Source: Alphaproteobacteria bacterium Ga0077535 (GTDB taxonomy: Bacteria > Pseudomonadota > Alphaproteobacteria > Caulobacterales > Aquidulcibacteraceae). Taken from it: a stretch of DNA of 64,000 bases. The notes below the pieces were generated by a model. The model did no database searches. It was not told the origin of the DNA and saw only the letters and a list, made by a program, of their open reading frames with translations. This document shows positions 17,645 to 25,994 of the stretch, piece after piece (the first letter of the stretch is position 1; each line of letters begins with the position of its first letter). The DNA is taken from contig LNEK01000032.1 in NCBI GenBank assembly GCA_001464425.1, positions 1-64,000 of the forward strand. The letters are read 5' to 3'. Both the position numbers and the translations under genes were made by a program.

Positions 17645-18630
17645 TTAGCGGAACGAGATCGTAACTGCCGTACGGCGGTTCAGCGGCTCACGCACGCCGT
17701 CGCGCGTCGCACGGGCGAGATCGCTCTCACCGCGGGCTTGTGCCGAAATCGAGCCGGCGGCGATTCCACGAGCAACGAGCGCATCGCGGACCACCGAAGC
17801 GCGACGCTCCGACAGGCCTTGGTTGTAGGTGGGCGAACCCGACGTGTCGGTGTGGCCAACGACGACGACGCCGCTGACGTTGCACTGACGCGCACGGTTC
17901 ACAGCAGCGTCGATGGTTTCGAGCGCAGCTCAGACGTCGGGCAGGTCGCGACAGGCGGCGGCGGCGGCGGCGTTACCGGCGGAGCGACCGGCGGCGGAGC
18001 TACGTACGCAGGCGCCGGAGCGGCGAACTGGTAACGCAGACCGACGGTAAGAGCTTGGTGCTCGTAGTCGCCTTCGGTGACGAACGTGCCTTCGTCGAAT
18101 TCGGCGCCGTCAGCGACGAAATAACGATAGCCGATGTCGAGGTCGAGTTGTTCAGTCAGGCCAATGGCAACGCCAGCGAGCGCTTGATAAGCGATCACAG
18201 TGTCTTCGCCATCGATCGTGGTGCCGCCGTCAACCAGACCCGTGTTGAGTCGAGCCGCGCCGGCGCCGATGCCGATGTACGGCTCAAGAGCGCCGCCACG
18301 GTTGAAGTCATAGAACAAGTTGGCCATCGCGCTCCAGGCGTGGACGTCTGCGTCCACGGTCGGGAAGCCCGAGAATTCAACTTGGTTGAAGCGGTGACCA
18401 AGCTCGCCTTCGAGACGGAAACCGTTTTGGAAGGCGTAGCCGAGACCGAGATGCTCGGTCCAATCGTGTTCGAGAGTGCCTTCTGCAGCAGCCCCGTCCA
18501 GATCTTGAGTGCCGTCGAACGACCAGCCGATATCGGCGCGGCCATACCAGCCTTCAGTCGCGTTCGCGACGCCGGCGGTGCCCGCCATCAATGCCGCAAG
18601 CGCGACCGTTTTGGTGATGCGCGATTTCAT
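17645..18630 (-). pseudogene. Second OmpA-like gene, frameshifted by a 43-bp deletion
   Basis: The 5' part encodes a complete signal peptide and barrel (MKSRITKTVALAALMAGTAG, EGWYGRADIGWSFDG, GVAIGLTEQLDLDIGYRYF, EHQALTVGLRYQFA) and a Pro-rich linker, then breaks after CPTSE into LRSKPSTLL and stop. The OmpA domain continues in another frame ([19 protein letters not shown] to TISFR). Compared with the first copy, 43 bp are missing between CAGCT and CAGAC, removing the segment encoding FVVYFEWDRSNLNQ. The start is the ATG at 18630 with AGAGGGG upstream. Unless the deletion is an assembly error, the product is a barrel without its peptidoglycan anchor. Confidence 0.85.
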
Positions 18631-18718
18631 ATTCACCCCTCTAAAGTGATCCCCTACGCCGCCGATCGCCGCGACGCAGCGTTCGCGCCAAGCGCGCTGT
18701 ACGGCCTGGGCGAAGACA

Positions 18719-18746
18719 TAGCGGAGTGGAATAGTCCCCTCCGCTA
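18719..18746. repeat. Inverted repeat upstream of ompA2
   Basis: TAGCGGAG and CTCCGCTA separated by 12 bp, about 90 bp upstream of the ompA2 start. It could be an operator or a leader hairpin. Confidence 0.4.
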
Positions 18747-18946
18747 TCCAAACTGCCTTCCGGCAAAATGGTTCCTCGCAAAGCCCGTTAGGACAGGATA
18801 TTGGCGCCCCAAGGACACAGAGTCCATGCGAGCCAAGCCCCTAACGTGCCTTTTCCCATGAAGCGTTGACTTTTTGGCGCGGTGTCGTTGCGGAAGCGCG
18901 ACACGGGACCGAAACAAACCCATAGCCGGCGCCACATTCGCCAAAC

Positions 18947-18978
18947 GAAAAGGGCCGCGCCCCCTCCCGGCGCGGCCC
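18947..18978 (-). terminator. Orphan intrinsic terminator with no upstream gene
   Basis: On the minus strand GGGCCGCGCC, a 7-base loop, GGCGCGGCCC, then TTTTCG. No gene reads into it from the right: the next gene on that side is on the plus strand. It may end an unannotated small RNA transcribed leftwards from about 18980-19200. Confidence 0.6.
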
Positions 18979-19220
18979 CCGTCCCCTCTTCGCCCCTGCG
19001 TGCGACACTCTAGAGCCCGCGGCCCCCGAGGTTTCCCCCGCTACTGAAATCCGAGGAGGCCGGCACAATGCTGCCCCCAAACCGCCCAAGCCAGCGTTGA
19101 TGGCGCCAAATCGCGCCAATTCCCGGCGCATGTTGCTGAGCCGTCACACGCGCGCGTGATGGAACACGGGCACCGAACTCGGGTTGGCTAAATGCAGGTA
19201 ATCAACCGGAGAAAGTTCCC

Positions 19221-19598
19221 GTGGAAACACATGATCGAGACCCATACGCCGCTCCGCACGCGCCGAAATCACGCAGCGGCCCGATCCTTCGCTTTGCAAT
19301 CATTGGCGGCCTTCTGGTCGCTGGCGCTGTCGGCTTCATGAATTTGCCCCAGGGCGGCGAGAGCATGGTGCCTACTGAAGAAACGACGCTCGCGCAGAAC
19401 GACATGAACGCTGGCTATGTGGCGTCGCAAGCGAATGAATTTGTTGATCCGCCGGCAATTCCGGAGTCTGCCCCGGCAGCCGCGCCTCCGCCGCCTCAGC
19501 GGTCAGCGCCGTCTGAACCGGTTGTCGAAGAACTTCCCGCGCCGAGCACTACAACGGAGCCGACGGCTCCAGCAGCCGCGCCTCTGCCCCCGGGATAA
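19221..19598 (+). CDS. Hypothetical single-helix membrane protein with Pro/Ala-rich tail
   Basis: A 125-aa protein of unknown function. It starts at a GTG preceded by GGAGAAAG. The short N-terminal part is basic and soluble (DRDPYAAPHAPKSRSG), followed by one transmembrane helix (ILRFAIIGGLLVAGAVGFM, about 22-40), then a long low-complexity tail rich in Pro, Ala, Glu and Thr (APAAAPPPPQRSAPSEP). The tail is likely periplasmic and disordered. It is isolated between a gene-free stretch and tRNA-Lys. A role as an envelope anchor is possible but not supported by any motif. Confidence 0.65.
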   Translation: METHDRDPYAAPHAPKSRSGPILRFAIIGGLLVAGAVGFMNLPQGGESMVPTEETTLAQNDMNAGYVASQANEFVDPPAIPESAPAAAPPPPQRSAPSEPVVEELPAPSTTTEPTAPAAAPLPPG

Positions 19599-19611
19599 AC
19601 GAAGAGGGTTT

Positions 19612-19687
19612 TGGTGAGCCCGTCGGGATTCGAACCCGAGACCCTCTGATTAAAAGTCAGATGCTCTACCGACTGAGCTACGGGCTC
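19612..19687 (-). tRNA. tRNA-Lys (anticodon TTT), CCA encoded
   Basis: On the minus strand the acceptor stem GAGCCCG pairs with CGGGCTC, the D-arm is GCTC..GAGC, the anticodon stem TCTGA/TCAGA encloses the loop CTTTTAA with anticodon TTT, and the T-arm is TCGGG TTCGAAT CCCGA. The 73-nt body is followed by A and an encoded CCA. All four arms pair. Confidence 0.97.
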
Positions 19688-19750
19688 GCTCGCGCGTGCG
19701 AACGCGGCGTTTAGGCCGATGACGCTCCGCGCGCAACTCTCACATTCGGC

Positions 19751-21235
19751 TCAATTCGCCGCGGCAGCCAATGCCGCGGCGACGGCCGCGTTCCACCCGA
19801 CGCGAAGCGCGTGTCGTTGGCTGAGCACCATTTGCGGCTGCCAAGAGGATGGAACGGGGCCCGCGACGGCATCCAATGAGCGAATTTCACCCGCGCCATA
19901 CGCGGCCAATTTGCCCGCTCCGAGCGCCGTCATCTCCTGAAATTGTGGGCGGACGACCTCAACGTCGCAGATATCTGCCAAAAATTGCATCGCCCAGGAA
20001 TTGGCCGTCAGCCCACCGTCCACCAACAAAGATTCGATGCGCGGCGCGCCATCCGCACGCAGAGCACCGAGGAGATCCGCGGTCTGGTACGCCACCGCTT
20101 CTAGCCCGGCACGGACGATGTGTTCGAGCCTGGAATCTCGCGTCAGGCCCGTGATTGTGCCCCGCGCGTCCGCCTTCCATTGCGGCGCGCCGAGGCCGGC
20201 AAATGCGGGCACGAGGTAGACGCCGCCATTGTCGGCCAACGCGGCGGCGATCGCTTCAGATTCAGCGGACGTCTTGATCAGTTTCAAACCATCGCGCAGC
20301 CATTGCATCGTAGCACCAGCTGAGAAGATCGAGCCTTCCAGTGCGTAAGCCGACGCCCCCTTTGCCTCGTAGCCGATCGTCGCGAGCAATCGGTTTGACG
20401 AACGCGGCGGGGTCTCGCCCATATTCATGACCAGAAACGCGCCGGTGCCGAAGGTAGCTTTCGCCATGCCAGGCTTGAAGCAGCCGTGGCCGACAAGCGC
20501 GGCTTGCTGATCGCCAGCGGCGCCGTGAATCGGAATGGCGCCGCCAAAGTGCGCGCCGTCGACCTCACCGAAATGCGCATCGCAAGCCGCGACTTTTGGC
20601 AAGAGCGCGCGCGGCACTCGAAACAGCGCGCACATGTCGTCACTCCAGGCGCGCGTGTTGATGTCGAACAACAAAGTGCGGGCGGCATTGGTGACGTCAG
20701 AAACGTGCGAGCGGCCATTGGTGAGGCGCCATATGAGGAATGTCTCGATGGTGCCGAAGGCCAATTCGCCGTTCTCGGCTCGTGCACGCAAGCTTGGACC
20801 GCGGTCTAGAATCCAAGCGATTTTCGTGGCGGAGAAATAGGGATCAAGAAGCAGCCCGGTGGTCGCTTGGACGCGTGGCTCGTGGCCGGATTCACGCAAG
20901 TTTGCGCACAGATCGGCGGTGCGGCGATCCTGCCAGACGATGGCCTTGTGCACCGGCGCACCGGTGGCGCGATCCCAGACCACCGCCGTCTCGCGCTGGT
21001 TTGTGACGCCTATGGCTGCGATGTTCTCGGCGCCGCCGACTTGATCAATCGCATCGCGGCATACCTTCAGCGTCGCCGCCCAGATATCTTCCGCATCGTG
21101 CTCGACCCAGCCGGGTTCGGGGTAATGCTGCTGCAGTTCGATCTGGGCGGTGGCGCGTGGATTAAAGTCGAGGTCGAACGCGATGGCGCGGGTCGAGGTG
21201 GTGCCCTGGTCAATCGCGAGAATATATTTGGCCAT
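19751..21235 (-). CDS. glpK: Glycerol kinase
   Basis: Phosphorylates glycerol to sn-glycerol 3-phosphate with ATP. The start is the ATG at 21235 (MAKYILAIDQGTTSTRAIAF); the track adds three residues from a TTG. At 494 aa it is the family length. Features include the FGGY N-terminal phosphate loop DQGTTSTR, GVTNQRETAVVWDRATGAPV, HKAIVWQDRRTADLC, SDVTNAARTLLFDI, the C-terminal domain with VYLVPAFAGLGAPQW and SLLVDGGLTANSWAMQFLAD. No glpF, glpD or glpR is adjacent, so the gene is separated from the usual glp regulon. The last 20 residues are very Ala-rich. Confidence 0.94.
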   Translation of the reverse strand: MAKYILAIDQGTTSTRAIAFDLDFNPRATAQIELQQHYPEPGWVEHDAEDIWAATLKVCRDAIDQVGGAENIAAIGVTNQRETAVVWDRATGAPVHKAIVWQDRRTADLCANLRESGHEPRVQATTGLLLDPYFSATKIAWILDRGPSLRARAENGELAFGTIETFLIWRLTNGRSHVSDVTNAARTLLFDINTRAWSDDMCALFRVPRALLPKVAACDAHFGEVDGAHFGGAIPIHGAAGDQQAALVGHGCFKPGMAKATFGTGAFLVMNMGETPPRSSNRLLATIGYEAKGASAYALEGSIFSAGATMQWLRDGLKLIKTSAESEAIAAALADNGGVYLVPAFAGLGAPQWKADARGTITGLTRDSRLEHIVRAGLEAVAYQTADLLGALRADGAPRIESLLVDGGLTANSWAMQFLADICDVEVVRPQFQEMTALGAGKLAAYGAGEIRSLDAVAGPVPSSWQPQMVLSQRHALRVGWNAAVAAALAAAAN

Positions 21236-21265
21236 GGCGCACAAAACGGCGCGCCGGCGCTGAGG

Positions 21266-21574
21266 TCAACCGGCGGCGGCGAGCGCCGCACGCAAATCCG
21301 CGGACGCGGCCCGCACTCGCGTCATGGCGGCGGCGAGTTCGTCACCGGTCACGGCTCGCCCGGCAGCGGCCATGGCTTCGACATCGGCGCGCACAGCGGC
21401 GAGTTTTTCGGCGATGTCCTCGGCGCCAGCGCCCAGCACGCCGGTGAAGGCAAGCGCCCTGGCGGCAGTCTCCAGGATTTCGGCGATGCGGCCACGGTGT
21501 TCGAGCGGCACGAGCGGCAGCAACGCCGAAAGCGCCGCGAGCAGCAGCTGCACCTGCAGCATGAGTTTATGCAT
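21266..21574 (-). CDS. Small Ala/Leu-rich hypothetical protein (third gene of a possible phage remnant)
   Basis: A 102-aa protein starting MHKLMLQVQLLLAALSALLP with an AGGAG site at proper distance. The N-terminal 25 residues are hydrophobic, followed by two helices rich in Ala, Arg and Glu (RIAEILETAARALAF and AAAMTRVRAASADLRAAL), probably forming a coiled coil. I do not recognise the family. It lies 11 bp after a lipoprotein-like gene and at the end of a three-gene cluster whose first member looks like a holin, so a phage-derived origin is plausible but unproven. Confidence 0.55.
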   Translation of the reverse strand: MHKLMLQVQLLLAALSALLPLVPLEHRGRIAEILETAARALAFTGVLGAGAEDIAEKLAAVRADVEAMAAAGRAVTGDELAAAMTRVRAASADLRAALAAAG

Positions 21575-21585
21575 GAGCCAATCTC

Positions 21586-21978
21586 CTAGTGCTGAGCGGT
21601 GTCAATGAGGGATGCAAGCGCGGCGACTGGCGCTTCTGCCTCAGCGCGCGCTTGATCGAGACGGACGCGGGCGGCTTCAGCGTCACCGGCGTTGCGCGCG
21701 GTGTTGTAAGCGTCGAGCGCGGCGGCAAGCGCTTCAATGGTTGGCGTCGCGGTGCGCTCAGCTTGGCCGATCGCACGGCGCGCTTCGGCCGGTGTCGCCG
21801 GGTTGCGGACGATGTCAGCGGCCTCTTCCACCAACGACGCATAGGTTTGCAGCAATGCGTAAGCGTGCTGATCGGCGCTTCTGGCGGCAGCGAACGGGTT
21901 AGGAATTTCAAGGCTGGCGCACGCCGGCGTGGCGGCAAGTGCGATGGCGAGCGCAAGCGTGCGCAAGGTCTTGGTCAT
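21586..21978 (-). CDS. Small lipoprotein-like hypothetical protein
   Basis: A 130-aa protein with a signal sequence MTKTLRTLALAIALAATPACAS; the sequence ATPAC resembles a lipobox with the Cys at residue 20. The mature part is helical (DQHAYALLQTYASLVEEAADIV and AEARRAIGQAERTATPTIEAL). A GGAG site precedes the ATG. Its placement directly after a holin-like gene and before another small helical protein recalls spanin-type or accessory lysis proteins, but I see no motif to prove it. Confidence 0.6.
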   Translation of the reverse strand: MTKTLRTLALAIALAATPACASLEIPNPFAAARSADQHAYALLQTYASLVEEAADIVRNPATPAEARRAIGQAERTATPTIEALAAALDAYNTARNAGDAEAARVRLDQARAEAEAPVAALASLIDTAQH

Positions 21979-21989
21979 TTCAAAACTCC

Positions 21990-22205
21990 TCAGGCAACTG
22001 GCGCGCGAGCGCGGGTGCGGCCGATGGCGACGCCGATCAGACCGAGCGTGACGATGAGATCGATCAGAGCGCCGGCGACTTCTTGCGCGGCGCCTTCGGG
22101 AAGGACGACGCCGAGACGGTCGATCGCGGCGGCGACCGCGATGGCGGCGGCGCTGCGCAGGGTCAGCGACTGGATCGCGGGCTTTTCAGGGATTGGTGTG
22201 CTCAT
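21990..22205 (-). CDS. Putative holin-like small membrane protein
   Basis: A 71-aa protein with two hydrophobic segments: SLTLRSAAAIAVAAAIDRLGVV and AGALIDLIVTLGLIGVAIGRTRA. The pattern of a small two-segment protein ending in an IGR-x-RA sequence resembles phage holins that sit next to endolysins, although no endolysin is adjacent. GAGGAG precedes the ATG. It is the first of three tightly spaced minus-strand genes (11 bp and 11 bp gaps). Classification as a holin is an inference from layout. Confidence 0.5.
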   Translation of the reverse strand: MSTPIPEKPAIQSLTLRSAAAIAVAAAIDRLGVVLPEGAAQEVAGALIDLIVTLGLIGVAIGRTRARAPVA

Positions 22206-22343
22206 GGGCTCCTCGTTTGTGGCGAGAAGCCTATGGCGATGTGGGATCGGTCGGATTGGCGCGCGCGAGCTTAGACGCGGTGAGCGCGGAATAGCTTGCG
22301 GAGCAACGCGTAAGCGCTCCGCGGGATCCTCAAAATGCGGGGA

Positions 22344-23306
22344 TTAGCTGGCGCACAATCCGCGCTTCGCCTCGTCGTACTCGCGCTTGAGGCGCGCGAC
22401 GAGATCGACGGTACTGACGACTTCATGCACACCGCCAACGCCTTGGCCGGCGCCCCAGATATCCTTCCAGGCCTTCGCCTTGGAGCCTTCGCCGCCGCCA
22501 AAGCTCATCTTGGTTGGATCGCTTTGTGCGAGGTTGTCGGGATCAAGGCCGGCGTTGACGATCGAGCCTTTGAGGTAGTTGCCAAGCACGCCGGTGAAGA
22601 GGTTCGAATAGACGATGTCGCCCGCGGTCGAGTCGACAATCATCTGCTTGTAGGCCTGGGGCGCGTTTGCTTCTTTCGTCGCGATGAAGGCCGAGCCCAT
22701 GTAGGCTAGATCAGCGCCAAGGGCCTGCGCGGCCAAAATGCCTCGCCCGGTGGCGATCGCGCCCGACAGCAGAAGCGGGCCATCGAAGAACTGGCGAATC
22801 TCGCTGATCAGCGCGAACGGCGACAGCGAACCGGCGTGGCCGCCGGCCCCGGTGCAAACCGCGATCAAACCGTCGGCGCCCTTTTCGAGCGCTTTCTCGG
22901 CGAACTTGATGTTGATGATGTCGTGCAGAACGATGCCGCCATATGAATGGATTGCGTCGTTCACCTCCGGGCGCGCGCCGAGCGAAGTGATGACGATCGG
23001 CACTTTGTGCCGAACGCACGCTTCGACGTCCTGCTCCAGCCGCTCATTGGTTTTGTGGACGATCTGGTTGACGGCATACGGCGCCGCCGGCGCATTTGGG
23101 TTCGCCTCATCATAAGCGGCGAGTTCGTCCTTGATCCGATTCAGCCAGTCGTCCAGCAGCGGCTGCGGGCGCGCGTTAAGCGCCGGGAACGAACCGACGA
23201 TGCCGGCCTTGCACTGCTCGATCACCAATTCGGGATTGGCGATAATGAACTGGGGCGCGCCTACGGCTGGGAGGCGCAACTTGTCGAACAAGGACGGCAG
23301 GGCCAT
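22344..23306 (-). CDS. Nitronate monooxygenase family flavoprotein
   Basis: A 320-aa FMN-dependent TIM-barrel enzyme of the nitronate monooxygenase / 2-nitropropane dioxygenase family. The ATG at 23306 (MALPSLFDKLRLPAVGAPQF) has CCGGAGAA upstream; the track start is longer and has no homology-like sequence. Motifs: PLLLSGAIATGRGILAAQALGADLAYMGSAFIATKE (phosphate binding) and CTGAGGHAGSLSPFAL with the conserved GGHAG. In bacteria these enzymes oxidise nitroalkanes or act as enoyl reductases. It is divergent from the mutA gene, 77 bp apart. The substrate is uncertain. Confidence 0.87.
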   Translation of the reverse strand: MALPSLFDKLRLPAVGAPQFIIANPELVIEQCKAGIVGSFPALNARPQPLLDDWLNRIKDELAAYDEANPNAPAAPYAVNQIVHKTNERLEQDVEACVRHKVPIVITSLGARPEVNDAIHSYGGIVLHDIINIKFAEKALEKGADGLIAVCTGAGGHAGSLSPFALISEIRQFFDGPLLLSGAIATGRGILAAQALGADLAYMGSAFIATKEANAPQAYKQMIVDSTAGDIVYSNLFTGVLGNYLKGSIVNAGLDPDNLAQSDPTKMSFGGGEGSKAKAWKDIWGAGQGVGGVHEVVSTVDLVARLKREYDEAKRGLCAS

Positions 23307-23383
23307 GCTTTTCTCCGGTTGCCTCACGCCTACAGTGCGGCGAAAACCGCGTCGATCCTGACATGGCGTCAAGCGGAGCAAAA

Positions 23384-25570
23384 ATGTCTGAGACCGGCTT
23401 GCACTTGGGCGAAAACGCCGACGAGGCGGACTGGCGCGCCCTGGTCGAGCGCGGACTGAAGGGCGCGCCCTGGTCGCGGCTGGTTGGCGAGACGGTCGAT
23501 GGGATCAAGCTCGAGCCGCTCTATCGCGAGAGCGACGTCGCGACGGCGGAGGATCTCTCGGGGATGCCGGGCGCGGCGCCGTTCGTGCGCGGTGCCGCCG
23601 ACGCGGGCTGGACGATACGGCAGGCGTTCGAGCACCACGATCCGGCCGAAACCAATCGCGAGATTCTCGCCGATCTCGCGGGCGGCGTTGGCGGCATTGA
23701 ACTTGTGATCGATCCAGATGGCGCGCGCGGAGTCGCTATACGCGAAGCGCGCGATCTCGATCTGGCGTTGGCGGATGTGATCCTCGAGGCCGCGCCGGTT
23801 TCCCTTGATGCTGGCGAATATGGCGCGTGGGCGGCGGAGCTGCTGCGCGATAAGCTGAAGGGTGTTGCCGTCAAAGGCACGAACTTTGGGCTTGATCCCA
23901 TTGGCGCGATGGTGCGCTCCGGCAAGTTGTGCGCGGACGAGCAGGCGCAGGCGCTCGATTTCACAGCGCGCTACCGCGCCGACTATCCGGCAGCGCGCTT
24001 TGTTCGAGCCGACTCGCGCGCCGTGCATGAGGCGGGCGGAACGGAGGCGCAGGAGATCGCCACCGCGCTCGCGAGCGGCATTCATTATCTGCGTGCGCTG
24101 GAGGCAAGCGCACCCAACGTTGCAAATTCAGCGAGCACTCTCTCCTTCGCCGTCTCCACCGGTCCCGACATTCTTGTGGAAACGGCAAAGCTTCGCGCGC
24201 TACGGCTGTGTTGGGCGCGTGTGCTGGAAGCCAGCGGCGCTGGCCCCGAGCATCGCGCGGCGCATATCCATGCTTTCACGTCTCGCAGGATGATGGCGCG
24301 CCACGATGCGCAAACGAACATATTACGTGTCACAACGGCCGCCTTCGCCGCCAGCATAGGCGGCGCTGACGATATAACTGCTTATTCGTTCGTTGATGCG
24401 CTTGGACTTCCAACGCCTTTCTCGCGCCGGGTCGCGCGCAACACGCAGAACGTCCTGATGGAGGAATGCCGGCTCGGGCACGTAGCCGATCCTGCCGGCG
24501 GCGGATGGTTCGTCGAGAAGCTGACGCGAGAGCTTGCGGCAAAGGCTTGGGAGATCATGCAATGGATCGAGGCTCAAGGCGGCATCGTCGCGGCGCATCA
24601 GTCCGGCGATTTGGGAAAGCTAGTGCGCGATGCGCGCGCGGCGCGACAGAAGCGGATTGCAATGCGCCGCGAGACGATCACCGGCGTTACAGACTTTCCT
24701 TTGCTCGGCGCGCCGGCGCCTGCATTCGTCGCACGCATGCCGCAAAGCGCGAATACTGCGTCGGGCTTGGCGCTCACTCCGATCCGATGGGCGGCGCCGT
24801 TCGAAGCGCTGCGCGATCGCGCGGAGAAAGCCGGCGCACGGATATTCTTTGCCAACATGGCGAGCCTTGCCGAGTTCGGACCGCGCGCGCAGTTCGCGCG
24901 CAATTTCTTCGCCGCTGGCGGCATCGCCAGCATCGGCGAGGAAGATGCGCATGCGACGATGGAAAAGCTGGTGGATGCTTTCCGCGCATCGACGGCGCGC
25001 GTCGCCGTCATCGCCAGCACCGACGCATGCTACGCTGAACACGCAGAAAATTGCGCGCAGCGCCTCAAAGCGGCGGGCGCTGATTGGGTTGTGCTTGCCG
25101 GCAAGCCGGGCGAAAGCGAAGCCAAGCTGCGGGCGGCGGGCGTGGATCAGTTCGTGTATGTCGGCGTCAACGTGTTGGCTGAGCTGGAGACGCTGGCTCT
25201 CCACAGCGAACACATCTGCGCCACAGCGATACAAGCCGCGCAGCGTCTTGAGGACGCTACGGACCAATCCACAGACCCAGAAGCTCTCGAGGCGGCCGAG
25301 CAGCAGGCGCAATATCTGCGTGGGCGCCGCATGAGCTACCTCGGCATCTGGCAGGTCGGACTCTTCTCGATACAGCTCGTAGCGATCACGATCGCGTTTC
25401 GATTGTCTGGCGCGCTGCAAGTGATCGCCGTGGTAGTCGCGGTGTGCGCTCTGGCGGGGATATACGCAATCCGTCGCACATGGCGCCGCACAGCGGAGGG
25501 CGAAGCATTGGCGTGGGTCGAGCGTGCGATGACACGCTACGCGGGCTTGCGACCGGAGCGATCAAAGTGA
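23384..25570 (+). CDS. mutA: Methylmalonyl-CoA mutase small subunit fused to a two-helix membrane tail
   Basis: Residues about 1-605 resemble the small (MutA) subunit, which lacks the cobalamin-binding DxHxxG motif and pairs with MutB: GLKGAPWSRLVGETVDGIKLEPLY, PFVRGAADAGWTIRQAFEH, HAFTSRRMMARHDAQTNILRVTTAAFAASIGGAD, LPTPFSRRVARNTQNVLMEEC and DPAGGGWFVEKLT. After about residue 610 the frame continues into AAEQQAQYLRGRRMSYLGIW, then two hydrophobic helices (VGLFSIQLVAITIAFRL and VIAVVVAVCALAGIYAI) and a charged end. That tail is foreign to MutA and looks like a separate small membrane protein joined in frame. I prefer the ATG at 23384 (GGAG five bases upstream) over 23363. Catalysis is a (2R)-methylmalonyl-CoA/succinyl-CoA interconversion with MutB. 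Confidence 0.88.
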   Translation: MSETGLHLGENADEADWRALVERGLKGAPWSRLVGETVDGIKLEPLYRESDVATAEDLSGMPGAAPFVRGAADAGWTIRQAFEHHDPAETNREILADLAGGVGGIELVIDPDGARGVAIREARDLDLALADVILEAAPVSLDAGEYGAWAAELLRDKLKGVAVKGTNFGLDPIGAMVRSGKLCADEQAQALDFTARYRADYPAARFVRADSRAVHEAGGTEAQEIATALASGIHYLRALEASAPNVANSASTLSFAVSTGPDILVETAKLRALRLCWARVLEASGAGPEHRAAHIHAFTSRRMMARHDAQTNILRVTTAAFAASIGGADDITAYSFVDALGLPTPFSRRVARNTQNVLMEECRLGHVADPAGGGWFVEKLTRELAAKAWEIMQWIEAQGGIVAAHQSGDLGKLVRDARAARQKRIAMRRETITGVTDFPLLGAPAPAFVARMPQSANTASGLALTPIRWAAPFEALRDRAEKAGARIFFANMASLAEFGPRAQFARNFFAAGGIASIGEEDAHATMEKLVDAFRASTARVAVIASTDACYAEHAENCAQRLKAAGADWVVLAGKPGESEAKLRAAGVDQFVYVGVNVLAELETLALHSEHICATAIQAAQRLEDATDQSTDPEALEAAEQQAQYLRGRRMSYLGIWQVGLFSIQLVAITIAFRLSGALQVIAVVVAVCALAGIYAIRRTWRRTAEGEALAWVERAMTRYAGLRPERSK

Positions 25571-25610
25571 TGCGTTTTTCGCTTCTGCATGCAGCGCTGG
25601 GCGTTGGCGG

Positions 25611-25994
25611 ATGAGCCAACTCCTGCCCCACACGCCGATGCGGCCCGAAGTAACCGCCGCGATCGAGAAGCTGGAGCGTGCCGATACTTTCGACGCTGCG
25701 GCATTCGCCGTCGCTGACCGGCAGCGCCGCTCAAGCGGCATAACGTTCATTGCGGTGATGATGCCGCTATTCGGAGTTTCCCTCGCGCTGATCTGGGTCG
25801 TTGATCTCTTGCTCGCGGGGCTCGCGCTGCCGACATTTCTTTACGTGTTCGGCGCGTTCTTGCTTGCGGTGCTTACGCACAGCGCGTTGTTGCGCGACCG
25901 GATGAGAGATGACATGCGCCTCGGCGCCGCGATCGAGCGTTGGCAGGAGAAAAACGGCCGCATGCGCGAGACGCCGCTGGAGCGCAAGACGTGA
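25611..25994 (+). CDS. Hypothetical two-helix membrane protein
   Basis: A 127-aa protein of unknown function with an N-terminal soluble helix (PEVTAAIEKLERADTFDAAAFAVADRQRR), two transmembrane segments (FIAVMMPLFGVSLALIWVVDLLLAGL and LPTFLYVFGAFLLAVLTHSALL) and a charged C-terminal helix. Its layout (helix, two TM, charged helix) is like the membrane tail fused to MutA just upstream, and the two could be related. It starts 40 bp after mutA and its stop overlaps the GTG of the GH25 gene, so it is part of the same transcription unit. Confidence 0.65.
   Translation: MSQLLPHTPMRPEVTAAIEKLERADTFDAAAFAVADRQRRSSGITFIAVMMPLFGVSLALIWVVDLLLAGLALPTFLYVFGAFLLAVLTHSALLRDRMRDDMRLGAAIERWQEKNGRMRETPLERKT

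Larger units (their letters stand above)
18637..19220. other. Gene-free stretch between ompA2 and the next plus-strand gene
   Basis: No convincing coding frame; the ORFs listed here are short with poor composition. It contains an 8-bp inverted repeat (TAGCGGAG at 18719-18726 with CTCCGCTA at 18739-18746) and an orphan minus-strand terminator. It probably holds the ompA2 promoter near its left end. Confidence 0.6.

Noticed and set aside
18841-19131. Minus-strand 96-aa ORF in the gap upstream of ompA2
   Set aside because: It crosses the strong orphan terminator and has no coding-like pattern.
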